A stretch of 64,000 nucleotides of DNA from Pyxicephalus adspersus (GCF_032062135.1 NC_092868.1:46329686-46393685); one strand, 5' to 3'. Shown: positions 47,367 to 58,815, counted from the stretch's first letter. Numbers and translations: made by a program. Notes: generated by a model from the sequence alone, not told the origin.

Positions 47367-48296
47367 TTAATATTTTTTGACTACCAATATTCTACACAAA
47401 ATCTTTGTAACAGCTCCTTTCACGTCATTGTTCCTGAGGCTGTATATGAATGGGTTAAACAGCGGTGCAATAAAAGCATATAGAGCAGCAATCAGCCTGT
47501 CCTTATTCATGGAATAGCTGGATTTGGGTCTGAAATACATGAAAATAGCAGAGCCATAAAACATAGTGACAACAATAAGATGAGAAGCACAGGTTGAAAA
47601 AGCTTTCTTTCTCCCAGAGTTGGTCTTTATATTTAGTATTGCGGAAATGATACGCACATAAGACGCAATGGTTAATAAAAATGCACTGACAATGACACAG
47701 CCACATGCCACCAGAAGGACAATTTCATTCATCGCTGTAGGTGAACAAGCCAAGTCGAGCAGAGGAGGGATGTCGCAAAAAAAATGGTTGATGGTGTTGG
47801 CACCACAAAAGGATAAAGTGAATGTCAGAACCGTGTGTATTAAAGAGTTTATTGCTCCGCTCACCCATGAGATGGTTATCAGGCCTAGACAGGTTCTCTT
47901 ATTCATGATGATGCCATACAAAAGAGGGTGACATATGGCATTGTAACGGTCGTAAGCCATCGCCGCCAACATGTAGCACTCTGTCCCACCCAACAGCAAA
48001 AAACAAAACATCTGAGAAACGCAACCCAAGAAAGTGATGAATTTAATTTGCAGCAGGAGGCTGGACAAAAGTTTGGGAACTGTGGTGGATATGTAGCAGA
48101 TCTCCAGAAAAGAGAAGTTGGCTAGAAAGAAGTACATTGGAGTGTGAAGTTCAGTACTGAACCTGTAGGCAAAGATTATGGAGAGGTTGCCAATCATGGT
48201 AATGATGTAGATGAGCAAAAATACCACAAATAGCAAATGCTGGAGAGTGAGAACTTCTGAAAATCCCAGAAGAATAAAATCTGATGTTTCGTTCAT
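47367..48296 (-). CDS. Olfactory receptor, class II, intact (309 aa)
   Basis: An intronless rhodopsin-family receptor expected in the ciliary membrane of olfactory neurons, where it would bind an odorant and activate a G protein; the ligand is unknown. Seen in the protein: an N-glycosylation site NET at residues 2-4, GN in TM1 at 36-37, LHTPMYFFLANFS at 50-62 (class II style), the TM3 cysteine C92, MAYDRYNAIC at 113-122, the extracellular-loop-2 cysteines C164, C174 and C184, SY at 212-213, KAFSTCASHL at 231-240 and PLFNPFIYSLRN at 278-289. The length of 309 residues is typical. The only notable departure is N119 in place of the usual V after MAYDRY, shared by the next receptor, so it is a lineage trait. 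Related receptors follow on the same strand at 55854 and 61289. The subfamily cannot be named safely. Confidence 0.95.
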   Translation of the reverse strand: MNETSDFILLGFSEVLTLQHLLFVVFLLIYIITMIGNLSIIFAYRFSTELHTPMYFFLANFSFLEICYISTTVPKLLSSLLLQIKFITFLGCVSQMFCFLLLGGTECYMLAAMAYDRYNAICHPLLYGIIMNKRTCLGLITISWVSGAINSLIHTVLTFTLSFCGANTINHFFCDIPPLLDLACSPTAMNEIVLLVACGCVIVSAFLLTIASYVRIISAILNIKTNSGRKKAFSTCASHLIVVTMFYGSAIFMYFRPKSSYSMNKDRLIAALYAFIAPLFNPFIYSLRNNDVKGAVTKILCRILVVKKY

Positions 48297-48547
48297 TTTG
48301 TTTTATGGATCTGATGATTGAAAAGATCATGATTAATCAATGTAGATCTGAGCTCCAGATAGATATTAAAAAAACAACACTGTCTGCAGTTATCCACCAT
48401 GGGGTTTATTTATAAGGGTTTCTCCCAACTTTTACCAAAATGTGCATTTTTTACATTAATATTAATTAGAAAATATACAAATCGGTAAAGTTGATAATTG
48501 TGAAAAATCTGTATGGTAACTGGTAAAAGTTGGGTTAAAACATTTTT

Positions 48548-48701
48548 TATATATATGTCCATGATTATTTTTATATTATTTTTATTAATAATATTATATA
48601 TATTATATAATTATATTATATAATTAATATAATTATAATATAATATTAATAAATATAATAATTATTATATAATAATATTTATATTAATATTACTTGAAAT
48701 A
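48548..48701. repeat. AT-only low-complexity stretch
   Basis: Nearly pure A/T with ATTATA and TTAATA words, just upstream (minus strand) of the OR start at 48296. Confidence 0.9.
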
Positions 48702-49274
48702 TAAATAAATACAACTAGTATAAATACCTAAAAAAAAATTAATTTCATTTTTAACTCTTCAGCACATGAACCTTCTTCTTTTTCACCGCACTGCTTATGG
48801 GTGGTCCTCATCGTATTGGTGGATGCTCATCATGTGTATCCCCAACCAAGACTGCCATTAGACATTTCCTGGGCTGCATACTAGGTAAAATCTTTGAGCC
48901 TTACTCCCCCATGTCTAAAAGTTCCAGCACTGCAAAGTCAAGCTCTTTTGATTTGAAAATCCTGAACCTCTGAAAACCAATATGAATTGCCTGTTTAAAA
49001 TATGTGAGATTGTCCAATCTTGGCAGAAGAACCCTATGCTCCCTACTGATGGTGGCCCTGTCCTCCACCCAGCTAAGGTCACTGCAATGTATCTCTAATT
49101 CCCAGCCCTAGCAATGTGGGTATGAAGCATTGCAGATCATGAGACTTCTGTTCATGTGGGAAATAACGGAACAGGGAATGCCTACAGACCAAACTGGAGC
49201 ATGCTCAGATGGGTGGCAACACTACACAGGGAAGATCAACCTGCAGATCATTGCCACCAGTGATTAGCTGTTTA
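48702..49274. other. Intergenic sequence between OR genes
   Basis: 48870-48990 is a diverged relative of the repeat at 7625-7780. Otherwise nothing recognised. Confidence 0.4.
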
Positions 49275-49276
49275 TA

Positions 49277-49671
49277 CACTACCTGTCCAAAAAGAAAAGT
49301 CCCCAAGCCTGTAGGAGCAGTAGTATGATCTGGGTTGCTTTGGTTGATCCAGTCAAGGTTCACCAATGTTTTGCACCCAAGAAATTAGGTATATTACCAC
49401 CTGAGTATACAAAATGACTAGGCTCCTCTAATAATAGATATTTCTTCTCTGTGATTGCATCAGAATATTCCAAGATGCTAATGTTTATTAGAAAAATTAG
49501 CCAGGGAGCATGTGACATCATTTTCAAACATAGATTGGCTACCACAGAACCCAAACCAAAACCGTATTGAGAATCTTTAAGAAGTGCTGGAGAAGACTTT
49601 ACACGGTGGTCCCATCAACTCATCTTGGTGAAAAATGAATGATACTTAAGACTTTTTGTGGGCAAGCAGTG
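49277..49671 (+). mobile_element. Internally deleted, degenerate Tc1-like transposon
   Basis: Terminal repeats CACTACCTGTCCAAAAAGAA and the inverse of CTTTTTGTGGGCAAGCAGTG, flanked by TA on both sides (49275-49276, 49672-49673). The interior corresponds to the end of a Tc1-type transposase: a QDDNA-like block (around TTCCAAGATGCTAATG), a HFHTW..-like block and an NPIENL-like block around CCGTATTGAGAATCTTTAAG. Stops in all frames; first half of the transposase is missing. Confidence 0.8.
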
Positions 49672-49673
49672 TA

Positions 49674-50199
49674 ATGAACAGCAAATTTATTGGCCTTGCT
49701 GCCTACTAAAATCCTTATCTTCAAGTATGACCAACAAACCTACAAGATCTACAGTACCATGTGTAATGAGAACACGATGGCCTCGGGCATGTCGGTACAT
49801 GACTCTTGGCTTTGTTCCTGACTATGCTTGTCTGCTGTCTGCAGTACTCCAACCAGTCATTCTATACCAGACTTGCCTAAGGCACTGGTGCCTCTCCCGT
49901 AGTACTGCGCATTGTTCTGTCCAGTCTGGTGTGCCCAAGGACCGCAACCTGGCAGTAGCCTGCAGTGCAACATCCTCACCACTGCCTATATCCTGCACCT
50001 TGGCCCTACTCAGGGCTCACACCACTATTGTGCAACCCATAGCGCCTCCTAGAGGGTTCGTCTCTCCAAGCATGATAGGGGTTTCTTGAGCTTTGACTGA
50101 TTGACTTCCCATGTGATGGTGACCTCATTATATTGTATTTAATGCTACTTTGTAAAATCAATATCATTCCCCCAAAGCTCTATTATATCTGTCTTTAAG
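49674..50199. other. Intergenic sequence with a spurious 143-codon ORF
   Basis: The open frame at 49658-50089 starts inside the Tc1 terminal repeat and is rich in Cys, Ser and Pro without any family motif, so it is not called a gene. Confidence 0.4.
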
Positions 50200-50335
50200 G
50201 GGACATTCTTTCCACTGATCACCAATGTAAGGTGTATTTTTTCCATACACCTCCAATGGTTTTAGGAAGGGTCCCCCAAGACCTGAAAATGATCTAAAGG
50301 GTTCCTCAAGCGTAAAAAGGTTCAGAAAGTCGGCC
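50200..50335. mobile_element. Old hAT-like repeat, family E fragment
   Basis: AGGGTCCCCCAAGACCTGAAAATGA-type block and GGGTTCCTCAAGCGTAAAAA, similar to blocks at 62572-63010. Confidence 0.4.
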
Positions 50336-51152
50336 TAATGAATGGTGTGAACTACAATTACCTTCTTCTCCCAAATACTGACTCTGTTCAAATGACTTTC
50401 TGAATGCTACATGGCAGCTATGTGCCATAATAAATATTAAGCCATTTACCTGACAGCAAATTTTGTACTTACTTTGTAGCAGTAACTATGATTTATTCCC
50501 TTGCATGTCTATGTATTTATTAGACAATTCTTCAAATCTCGTACAGTCTTACCAAGTTTGTCACATTGTAGACAGAAGCACAAAGTCACTTAGCAAAATG
50601 TCTATTTTATATATTAACCTTGTATGAAGCATTAACCTTGAAAATCGAGAGACAGACAACATTACCAGTTTTATGTGTAGGCAGAAAAAGTCATATTCTG
50701 CTTGACATAAGACTTAATAAACAAAACTAGTCAAGCGTGACTTTGCCAAAGTTGGATTAATTTGCAATTTCTAAACTAGTTGTGGAAATGTTGAAATAAT
50801 GTTCTGGTGACTTTGCTCTCTTCCTCTTTTCATTTTTGATGTTTTATAACCTAGCTGGGCTCAAAGATATTTCAATGGAAAAAAGGGTAATTTTTGTTTG
50901 CCATTTAAACCAATGCTATGTATTATGAGGATTGTTTTAGTTTGTATTACATATAGTTAGTAAGGTTGAAAAAAGTCCACCAAGCTCAGCCTCTGGGAAA
51001 GAAACATATTACAAACCTGCATATCCTAGATAAAACCATATATACAGAGTTGATCCAGAGGAAGGCAAAAACAACTCTTAAAAGCCTGGTTCAATTTGCA
51101 CCAACAGGGGATAAAAATGTCCTTCCTGATAAAATATATTTTGGATGGATTT
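50336..51152. other. AT-rich intergenic sequence
   Basis: Nothing recognised. Confidence 0.4.
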
Positions 51153-51726
51153 TAACCTCCTGGGTGGTTCATTTCTGTCCGGATTTATATGTATAAAAGT
51201 GGTACATTGTTTTTCATGAAAATTTATTTTATATTGTAGGCCTGTAATATCATCAAAATTGTTCAATATTAATTAAATGTAATAAATTTAATAGTAAACT
51301 TTAAATAAATAACACAAAAATCTGTTAAAACAAGGGTGCATAAATAAATCAAAAATACTGAAACCTGTAACTGAACTGTACAGTAGTATATATAATAATA
51401 TATAATAATAATGATTACTTTGTATTGGATTCAATACAGTTATTTTGTATAATCTAATACATAATAATTTAAATTTCCTGCCACTGTCCTGCATGCACCA
51501 ATGCCCGCACCGACTTCACCGGAAACTCCCGGGGAATGTCAGCGCACTCGCCGGGGGACAGATCAGAGGAAGAGGACACGGCCAGAAGACGGGCAGGACA
51601 CTGGAGGACGCTGATGGGACCAGGTATGTCCTTTTTGTTTAAGTTTATAGCTACCCTGAGTGTGTCTTTTAGCCATTTTTTTTTTTACCTTGAGCCACAC
51701 TCGAGATTACTGCTCGGAAGGAGTTA
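51153..51726. mobile_element. TTAA-type DNA transposon, near full-length (574 bp)
   Basis: Left terminus TAACCTCCTGGGTGGT and right terminus ACTGCTCGGAAGGAGTTA are imperfect inverted repeats. The interior has the CTCCCGGGGAATGTCAGCGC and CTACCCTGAGTGTG blocks found in the copies at 24432 and 28273. The TTAA borders suggest a piggyBac- or Kolobok-like element. ORFs inside have no transposase motif. Confidence 0.7.
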
Positions 51727-52027
51727 CATTGCACCCTACACAAACATTTCATCATGAAAGCTATGGTAAGGAGTTACCTTTTACTCACATGTTCAGTCTC
51801 CATTTGTAAAAAATGCCAGAGGGAAAGTTCCAAGTGCAAGAAACAAAACAAAATACATTTCTAGGGATACTTTATTTCATAGCTTTAGCTTCCCAACAGC
51901 TAACAGAACTTTGGTTCTGTCCAGTATTCTTTGTTATGACTCTCACATGTCCATATTGCACTAAACAGCTCATTATTACCTTTGGTTGTTCCATTTATTT
52001 CCAAAATGTACCAAGGACAGGTAGTGA

Positions 52028-52168
52028 ATAATCCATGTGTTTTTAAGGCGTAGGCAAAACCAATGAAAAACATGGGGAGAACATGCAAACTTCTTGCAGA
52101 TAGTCTGCTGGCCAGAATTTGAACGAGGGACCCAGAGCTGCAGAGTGCTAACCACTGAGCCATCCCTA
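52028..52168 (-). mobile_element. tRNA-headed SINE, 5' fragment
   Basis: On the minus strand the head (GGCTCAGTGGTTAGCACTCT and a GGGTCCCTCGTTCAAATTCT-like B-box) and the GCATGTTCTCCCC block are present; the tail is missing. Confidence 0.75.
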
Positions 52169-53028
52169 GGAGGACAATTTTGGATGAAAATTGTTCACTA
52201 ATATGACCTCTATAAATGCTAAGGAATTTATTGCATTTTTGTACATATTCCCTTCGAACAGCAGATGGTGCTGTAGTCTGTTACATGTTGAACCGGATGC
52301 AGTTTTTACTTCTATGTTGGTAAAAAGTTAAATATGTTGGAATTTACGCACCTGAAGGTTGGCCAGGCTGTTTAGACTCTTTAACAATGTTTTCTTAAAA
52401 TAGTAAATACCCAAAGAACATTCGATCCTAGGAGAATATAGTCTTGATCTCCTGCTGAATAAAATGCAGCACCTATAACTGAATATCCTGAATGTTCTTC
52501 TGTTATGTTTTTAGGGATTCTGAACAAGCAAAGAGGCAATTCATACTGGTTTTCAGGATTTTCCTGCCTATGCATTAAAAAAAAACATACCTGGGTTTTT
52601 TTTTCAGCTTTTAAGTCTGTGTTTGCTTACAATAAAAATTTTTGGGTATAGGTGTCAAACACCTATATAGAGTTTTAAATATATTAGGCACTTTTTTGAT
52701 AATTTGTTTAATTTCTACAAGGAGTTCACAATTACTTTTTAATTATTTGCCCCTTTAGCTTCTGAGCCATGTTTATGAATGTGCAAAAAACACATTTTAA
52801 ATGCATTACAGCAAACACAGAATAACATTGCACATGTTTCCTCCAACATTGACAGTGTTAACGCCTATTAGTGCAGCAAGAGAGCACGGAAGTTATCAGC
52901 TAACAAGATTTCTGGAAGGTATTTTTTTCTTTTGCAGTTATCTGTAAGTTCTAATGAAAAATGTATTGGCGTATTTAATGCACCAAAAGGAAGCAAATAG
53001 GAGAAGTTCACTGTTAGAGTTTTCACTT
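52169..53028. other. AT-rich intergenic sequence
   Basis: Nothing recognised. Confidence 0.4.
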
Positions 53029-53741
53029 TAAAGCAGAACTAAATTAAGAAATGAAAAAAGAATTGCAAGCAGACAGGTTGTTTCTTGCTGTCAATAAGTC
53101 TGATTTATTAATGCTCTCCTAGGCTGGAGAGGATACATTTTCCTCAGTGAAGCTTGGTGATCCAGCAAACCAGGAATTGATCTGGTCCAGGATCCAAAAC
53201 ATTTACTAGCAAATTACTTTGAGGATATCCATTCCAGGTTTGCTGTATCACCCAGGTTCACTGATGAAAGTGTATCCTGTACAGCCTTGGAGAGCTTTAT
53301 TAAATCAAATCTAATGTCTCTTCTGCAAAAAAAACAAACTTATCCACATGTGCACGATCTTTTCTCTATTGTACCAGCATAGCTCGCTCCCGGGAATGAA
53401 TGAACTCTAGTGTGCATTCATAGCAGTTTCATCATTCCAGCCTGGCCAACCAAGATAGCCCAATCTGGAAGAGGAGCAGGTGAAGATGCCAGCGACTGAT
53501 GAATGAGGGATGAGTTTAGTTGATTAATTGCAAACAGTTAACCAATATAGCAGAAGATCCTGAAGTTGGAAGATAAAAGTAAAAAGTAAAGATTCCAGGA
53601 ACTGTGCAGGGGGAGATGAGTTTAGTTAATAATTTGCAAACAGGCAGGTAAGGTTAATACAAGGTAGACATAGCCTGTCTTTTCTGTAATAAAGAACCTA
53701 CCTGCTCACCAATTTTTCATTGTTACATTAGTTCCACTTTA
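53029..53741. mobile_element. Dispersed repeat, family D, with nested family A MITE
   Basis: The tips AAAGCAGAACTAAATTAAGA and TACATTAGTTCCACTTTA are inverted repeats. The MITE at 53101-53308 lies inside. Interior similar to 12085-12436 and 32425-32640. Confidence 0.55.
53101..53308. mobile_element. Palindromic MITE family A, copy (nested)
   Basis: TGATTTATTAATGCTCTCCT to GAGCTTTATTAAATCA, with TCCTCAGTGAAGCTTGG and TTCACTGATGAAAGTGTAT as the inverted arms. Confidence 0.85.
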
Positions 53742-54683
53742 CTATCAAGGTGAATTTATTGTCAATAACACACCAAAGCACTAATCCAATGGTTTTCCAA
53801 CACATAGGCATTGCAATGCACCATAAACACATTATAACTCATTACCATGTGCTGGAAACACTGTTTTTACCTTTTTTATGATACACTATAATGAATTAGG
53901 TAATGAGATCGGCTACAGTTATATATGTATAATAATGCTAAGGATTATAGATTATGTACAGTATATAGATAGATATAGATACCATACCTCCTTGTCCTTC
54001 ACGGATTGTCTGACAGCCATCATTTATACATGGTGCATCCATTGCCAATGTGTTGTTGTTATGCTAAGAAAAGTGATTGTTTAAATCATTTTTTGCTTAT
54101 TAAGTACTGATTTGTTAGGAAATAATAATTGCCTTAGAGACATCCTATGTTATTCTCCAAGGTGCAAATATCCTCAGATGACTGACTTATTATATATTAG
54201 GTAATGAAACCAGGGACAGATGTTTCCTGATTTGTTTTTCTTTTGCTAAAGTTCAACTTTGTTAACTTTGGGCATTTCCCGGCAGAATTTCTCAATATAT
54301 TGTACAACTTTGTTAACTTTGTGATGTAAAACAAAGTGATTTACTAATGTTATTGTGCAAACTTTGAAGCTTTGCTGAAATAAGATATATATATTAGTTT
54401 ATATTAACCTGTGCTATATGTAATCTCCTCCAGCCAGAATCAAGAGATCAGCCTATATAGTCATTAGCTTTATAGTTGTTAAAGCAAAACCAAACTTTAT
54501 TCATTAAAAAAAAATACAGAAAGCAATATTTGTATATCACATATATAAAATACAGTTAGTCTTAGCCAAATGTCATGGAACTGGGACTGAAAAGGTAGGA
54601 GAGTGTCACATGGTATTATTAAACACTTTGGCAATATTTTTTTATTCTCTACATTTTTAAACAGCTTGAGCACTGGACCTACT
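53742..54683. other. Intergenic sequence
   Basis: Contains ACTTTGTTAACTTTG twice (near 54256 and 54305), perhaps an old palindromic element; no gene. Confidence 0.35.
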
Positions 54684-54685
54684 TA

Positions 54686-54723
<38 letters not shown>

Positions 54724-54740
54724 ACAGGATTTATATACAC
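54684..54740 (-). mobile_element. (TTA)n with L2-type tail remnant
   Basis: TTATTATTATTATTATTAAA followed by CAGGATTTATATACA; the rest of the tail is missing. Confidence 0.65.
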
Positions 54741-54870
54741 TGGTTTCCTTCTGATGGAGTATCCATTGATCTGTCTTTAAAGCACATATATTTTTGGCTG
54801 TTTAATATCTACCTTTGGGGCCAACATTTGCTGGCCTTAATCCAAACAGTTGAAGCCTGTTTTCTGAATG

Positions 54871-54933
54871 TGATATTCCCCCTGAAGAAGCAAGTTGTTC
54901 CCCTGAAACATGTTGTGATTCATATGAATATCA
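54871..54933 (+). ncRNA. Hammerhead-like motif (degenerate)
   Basis: CTGAAGA (54882-54888) and GAAA (54905-54908) with the palindromic ACATGT as stem III and T at position 17. TGATATTC (54871-54878) and GAATATCA (54926-54933) are perfect partners but are set back from the core, and stem II is weak. Related to the motif on the minus strand at 36768-36827. Confidence 0.35.
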
Positions 54934-55265
54934 TGGTAAATTGTTGAAAACCTTAAACCTTTATCTGTGATTGATATTATATACTAGATTTTTTTTTAAA
55001 TCTAATAGTATAATTTTTTTAGACGTGAATAAACGTATTTAATGTTTTATTGCTACATCTGTCCATCCCACACAACTGGTTGTATTCCTTTGGATGAAGC
55101 CATAAGCATTTTAGCAATATTTTCTCATGTTTGTTGTACTGCAATATTTAGGAGGTGGCTAAACATAATTTTGGATTATAGAGTAAGAGAATACTGCTCT
55201 ATCATTTTTTATGGTTTCTTTTTTTTTCAACTTGTAACATAAAGATGGTTCAACTTTGCAGATGT

Positions 55266-55288
55266 TTATATATATATATATATATATA
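55266..55288. repeat. (TA)n microsatellite
   Basis: TA run on the left border of the MITE. Confidence 0.9.
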
Positions 55289-55755
55289 TAGTCATCAGAT
55301 TACATATGAGATAGGCACTATAGGTTTGTTCTTAAGTTGAATTTGTATGTAAGTGGGAACAGGTACATTATTTTAATAAATGCAATTAAGACAGATGTTT
55401 GTCTCAAAATATTATTAGGCAGTGTGGTGTCAGTTACTGCATAAAATCCTCACTGTGAGTTTTTCACAAAGCATACAAACAAAGCAATAAAAAAAAAACA
55501 TTATGGAGGCCAGACATTTGTTAACTGCAAGCTGTGCTTTGATATGCAAAAAAAGAAAACACAAACAAAACAACTGCAGTATTTGTCTTGGTCAATAAAG
55601 AGTTACAAGATGTTGCAGAACAGCAAAAGATTTCTTCTGCAAGTCATGCAAACTGACCCCGCCAAGCCTCCATCCTGAACGAACAAGCAGGGAAGCCCCA
55701 TTCATTTTTAGGAGTCATCCATATGTCAGATGTCCTTAACTCGGAGACTACCTGT
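55289..55755 (+). mobile_element. TA-target MITE, family B, copy 4
   Basis: TAGTCATCAGATTACATATG to AACTCGGAGACTACCTGT, with the common interior; inserted next to a TA repeat, about 100 bp downstream of the OR gene at 55854. Confidence 0.82.
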
Positions 55756-55853
55756 ATAGTTGGAGTATTCTGCACTCCCAAGAGCTTTCAACTTTTGGAT
55801 AATGTATCTTGGAATGAATTGAAAATTAAAAAACATTATAATTATTACAATGC

Positions 55854-56783
55854 CTACTGTTTCCTTAAACCATACAGGAGTTTTCTCGTAGCTAATTTAA
55901 CCTCATTATTTCTTAGGCTATACACAAACGGGTTTAACATTGGTGCAATAATTGTGTACATAACAGAGATCAGTCTGTCCTGATCCATGCCGTAACTAGA
56001 TTTGGGCCTAAAATACATAAAAATACCAGAACCATAAAACACAGTAACAACTATTAAATGAGAGGTACAAGTGGAGAAAGCTTTCTGCCTCCCAGTGGTT
56101 GCATGGACTTGAAGAACAGTTGAGATGATCTTTATATAGGAAACCAATATTAATATACATGAGCCTATGATGACACATCCACTTATGACATATATGACAA
56201 GTTCGTTGATCCATGTGGTTGTACATGACAGTTCAAGAACAGGTGGGACATCACAGAAGAAGTGGTTGATTTTGTTGCTACAAAATGGCAAAGAAAAGGT
56301 GAGTATGGTGTGGATAAGAGAATTTATGGCTCCAATAATCCAGGATCCACAAATAAGCTGGACGCACATAGACTTACTCATGACTACGTTGTATAAAAGT
56401 GGTCTGCATAAAGCGTTATATCGATCATAAGCCATGGCAGCGAGTATATAACACTCTGTTCCGCCAAACAGCCAGACAAAGTACATTTGTAGAGCGCAAC
56501 CATAGAAAGAAATGGTCTTCTCTTGAGAAAGGAAGTTGGATAACATCTTGAGGACAGTGGCCGAGATATAACAAGAATCCAGAAAGGAGAAGTTGGCCAA
56601 GAAGAAGTACATTGGTTTGTGGAGAATCGAACTGAATCTGTAAACAACAATTATGTAAACATTTCCACTCACTGTAATTAAATAAATAACCAGGAATATC
56701 AAAAAGAGGAACTGTTCAAGTTCAGAAATCTCTGAAAGTCCTGTTAAGATAAACTCTGAAAAAGTATGATTGTACCTCTTCAT
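55854..56783 (-). CDS. Olfactory receptor, class II, intact (309 aa)
   Basis: An odorant-sensing GPCR like its neighbour at 47367. The open frame extends to an upstream ATG at 56843, but the ATG at 56783 gives 309 residues, exactly the neighbour's length, and removes a 20-residue leader unlike any OR start, so 56783 is chosen. From that start: N-glycosylation site NHT at 5-7, GN in TM1 at 40-41, LHKPMYFFLANFS at 54-66, MAYDRYNALC at 117-126, NHFFCDVPP in extracellular loop 2, SY before intracellular loop 3, KAFSTCTSHL, and PMLNPFVYSLRN at the end of TM7. The intracellular tail is short. An aspartate-rich or unusual feature is not seen. It shares the N after MAYDRY with the neighbour, supporting tandem duplication. 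The TA-target MITE at 55289-55755 lies just past its stop codon and may affect its 3' untranslated region. Confidence 0.95.
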   Translation of the reverse strand: MKRYNHTFSEFILTGLSEISELEQFLFLIFLVIYLITVSGNVYIIVVYRFSSILHKPMYFFLANFSFLDSCYISATVLKMLSNFLSQEKTISFYGCALQMYFVWLFGGTECYILAAMAYDRYNALCRPLLYNVVMSKSMCVQLICGSWIIGAINSLIHTILTFSLPFCSNKINHFFCDVPPVLELSCTTTWINELVIYVISGCVIIGSCILILVSYIKIISTVLQVHATTGRQKAFSTCTSHLIVVTVFYGSGIFMYFRPKSSYGMDQDRLISVMYTIIAPMLNPFVYSLRNNEVKLATRKLLYGLRKQ

Positions 56784-58314
56784 GTTTTTCCTACCTTGTT
56801 GCAGTGAACCCCTTAAAATATAACAACAAAATGTGAAAAACATATTTCATTTTCTGTAAAATTTTGTGACATTTTGGAAAGTAGAAAATAAAATATTGAT
56901 TATATATATATTAATAAATGTTGCTATAATTGTTGATCAAAATTGTGCATATATGATCCATATATGATCAAAAAATATTCAAAGAAATCGTTGTCCTGAT
57001 AAATTACTGGTTTTGTTTCAAATTACAAATAAAGTTCATTTAAAAAGATACAATTTTTTTTGGAAAATGTTATGGTAGTTTCTGAATTAATTCATATCAG
57101 TGCTGTTATGTTGTAATTTTTGATGTTAAGATTTGTTGGTGTTGTTGCTCTGGATAACAGTGAAGCTTTAGACTGTCCGCTAGGATTTTGTGAAAATCTA
57201 TTTTATTAAGTCTTTTCAAATACACACAGAATGTTACAGACAAAAGGTTGATGGTAGAGGAAAAAAACACAAATGACACATAAAAAAAAGAAGAAAACAA
57301 AACAAAAGAAAAATAAACCACAGTTACAAGACAACCATGATATAACAGCCAGTTTCTGGTTTCATAGACCTATATTAAAACCTATAGGGTTACACAGAAA
57401 CAAATGTGAATTTTGTTACGATAATATCAACCCTGAGTTAGCCCATATAGCCTGCGGAAAAAATCTGAATAAGACAGGAGCAAAACAAACAGCCAGCAAT
57501 AAATCTCTGACTTATTTAAAGGTGTCAGAAAAAAGTAGGGGGGAACAAAGGAAGTAAAGACAGAAACCCAGGGAAAGTGACGAGGTAGGGGTGGACGGAA
57601 GGTATTGGTAAGAGCAACAGAAGGAAAGCTGGGGAACAAATATTATTAACATTGCCATGGCTGTCTCTAGTCTCTTCTAGGTTTTTTAATAGTGCCCCAT
57701 TGGGGAGATTTCTGCCTACTTCCTATTTGGGTAACAATTTTTAGAGGGATTTTTTGGTATGACAGAGGTTCCAACCCCCTTTTTATTCATTTCCACAAAA
57801 AAGGATAAAAAAAGGGATTAGACTATAATTTTTCTTTAGGAAAGTTATTTTATTCTTTTACAGCTTTGGACCTGTTTTAATTTATTTATATATTGCAAAC
57901 CTAAACATTCATTCAAAAAGTGTTGCAAAATCAGTAACAAGACATAAAACAGAGAAAACATAACGTGTTGCAAATATCTGTAGGTAGACAATAAAGGTAT
58001 AGGTGCGATGAACACCAATCTCCATCCCTTCCTAGATTTTAGTATATAAAGAATGTATTCAAAACTTTACATTTTACAATCAAAATGATAGTTACCCTTT
58101 GAGGAATAAACAAGAAGTTGTAACAACTTATATCACCATTCGGAGTTCAACCCTACTTTGCCGGATAAGTACGTCCTGTGAACAAAATAGATCTTGGTCA
58201 TGTGAAAAACTAATAGGATCCCATCAGGATTAAAAACAGTTGTGTAGTTGTGTAAAAACTATTTAATGAAGTTGTTATATCTGATTTACTCTTATAATGG
58301 AATCTCCTAAAAAA
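56784..58314. other. Intergenic sequence between OR genes
   Basis: AT-rich. An A-rich stretch at 57260-57320 yields lysine-rich ORFs that are not genes. No clear repeat recognised before the hammerhead-like motif at 58315. Confidence 0.4.
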
Positions 58315-58355
58315 GTTCTTCTGATGAAGCTCATATTGCAAAACGCTTTAGGAAC
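58315..58355 (+). ncRNA. Hammerhead-like motif with complementary stem I
   Basis: GTTCTT (58315-58320), CTGATGA (58321-58327), a short stem II (58328-58339), AAAA where GAAA is expected (58340-58343), CGCTT for stem III, T at position 17, then AGGAAC (58350-58355), which pairs with the first strand (one G-U). Loss of G12 should abolish cleavage. Confidence 0.4.
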
Positions 58356-58544
58356 AAATGGGGATTTCTAATGTTGGTGCAAAATGTAAATGTACCTGTA
58401 ATCAACTAATCTGTTAATAATGTATATGTTTTTAATAAATATACAGTATGTATATTTATGTACAGTATGTAAGAACACTTTCAAAGTTTTCAAAGTCCCG
58501 TAAAACCCAACTTTTTTGTTTTTGGAAAAGAAAAAAGAATGTGT

Positions 58545-58640
58545 AGTTAATGTACAATGCTGCGTAATATGTTTGCACTATATAAATCCTGTTTATTATT
58601 AATAATAATATTAATAATAGTGATAATATTAAAAATAATT
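58545..58640 (+). mobile_element. L2-type tail, plus strand
   Basis: ATGTACAATGCTGCGTAATA and TATAAATCCTGTTTATTATT then TAA/ATT repeat: the common LINE/SINE tail in plus orientation. Confidence 0.7.
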
Positions 58641-58734
58641 AAGAATTATACTAATAAAAATCAATAATGGGGATGCAGTAACCTAAACTATAATTTCACC
58701 TTTTATATACAATACCCTATAATTCCTGAAACAA

Positions 58735-58815
58735 TAATATAATAAATAATATTGTGGTAGTATTAATATTATTAATAAATAAATATATTAATTATTAATA
58801 TTATTATTAACAGGG
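58735..58815. repeat. AT-only low-complexity stretch
   Basis: TATTAATATTATTAATAAAT and similar words. Confidence 0.85.

Noticed and set aside
49658..50089. 143-codon plus-strand ORF
   Set aside because: Starts inside the Tc1 terminal repeat, and the protein has no family features.
55854..56843. Longer OR start at 56843
   Set aside because: The extra 20 residues are unlike any OR N-terminus, and the ATG at 56783 gives the standard length with an N-glycosylation site.
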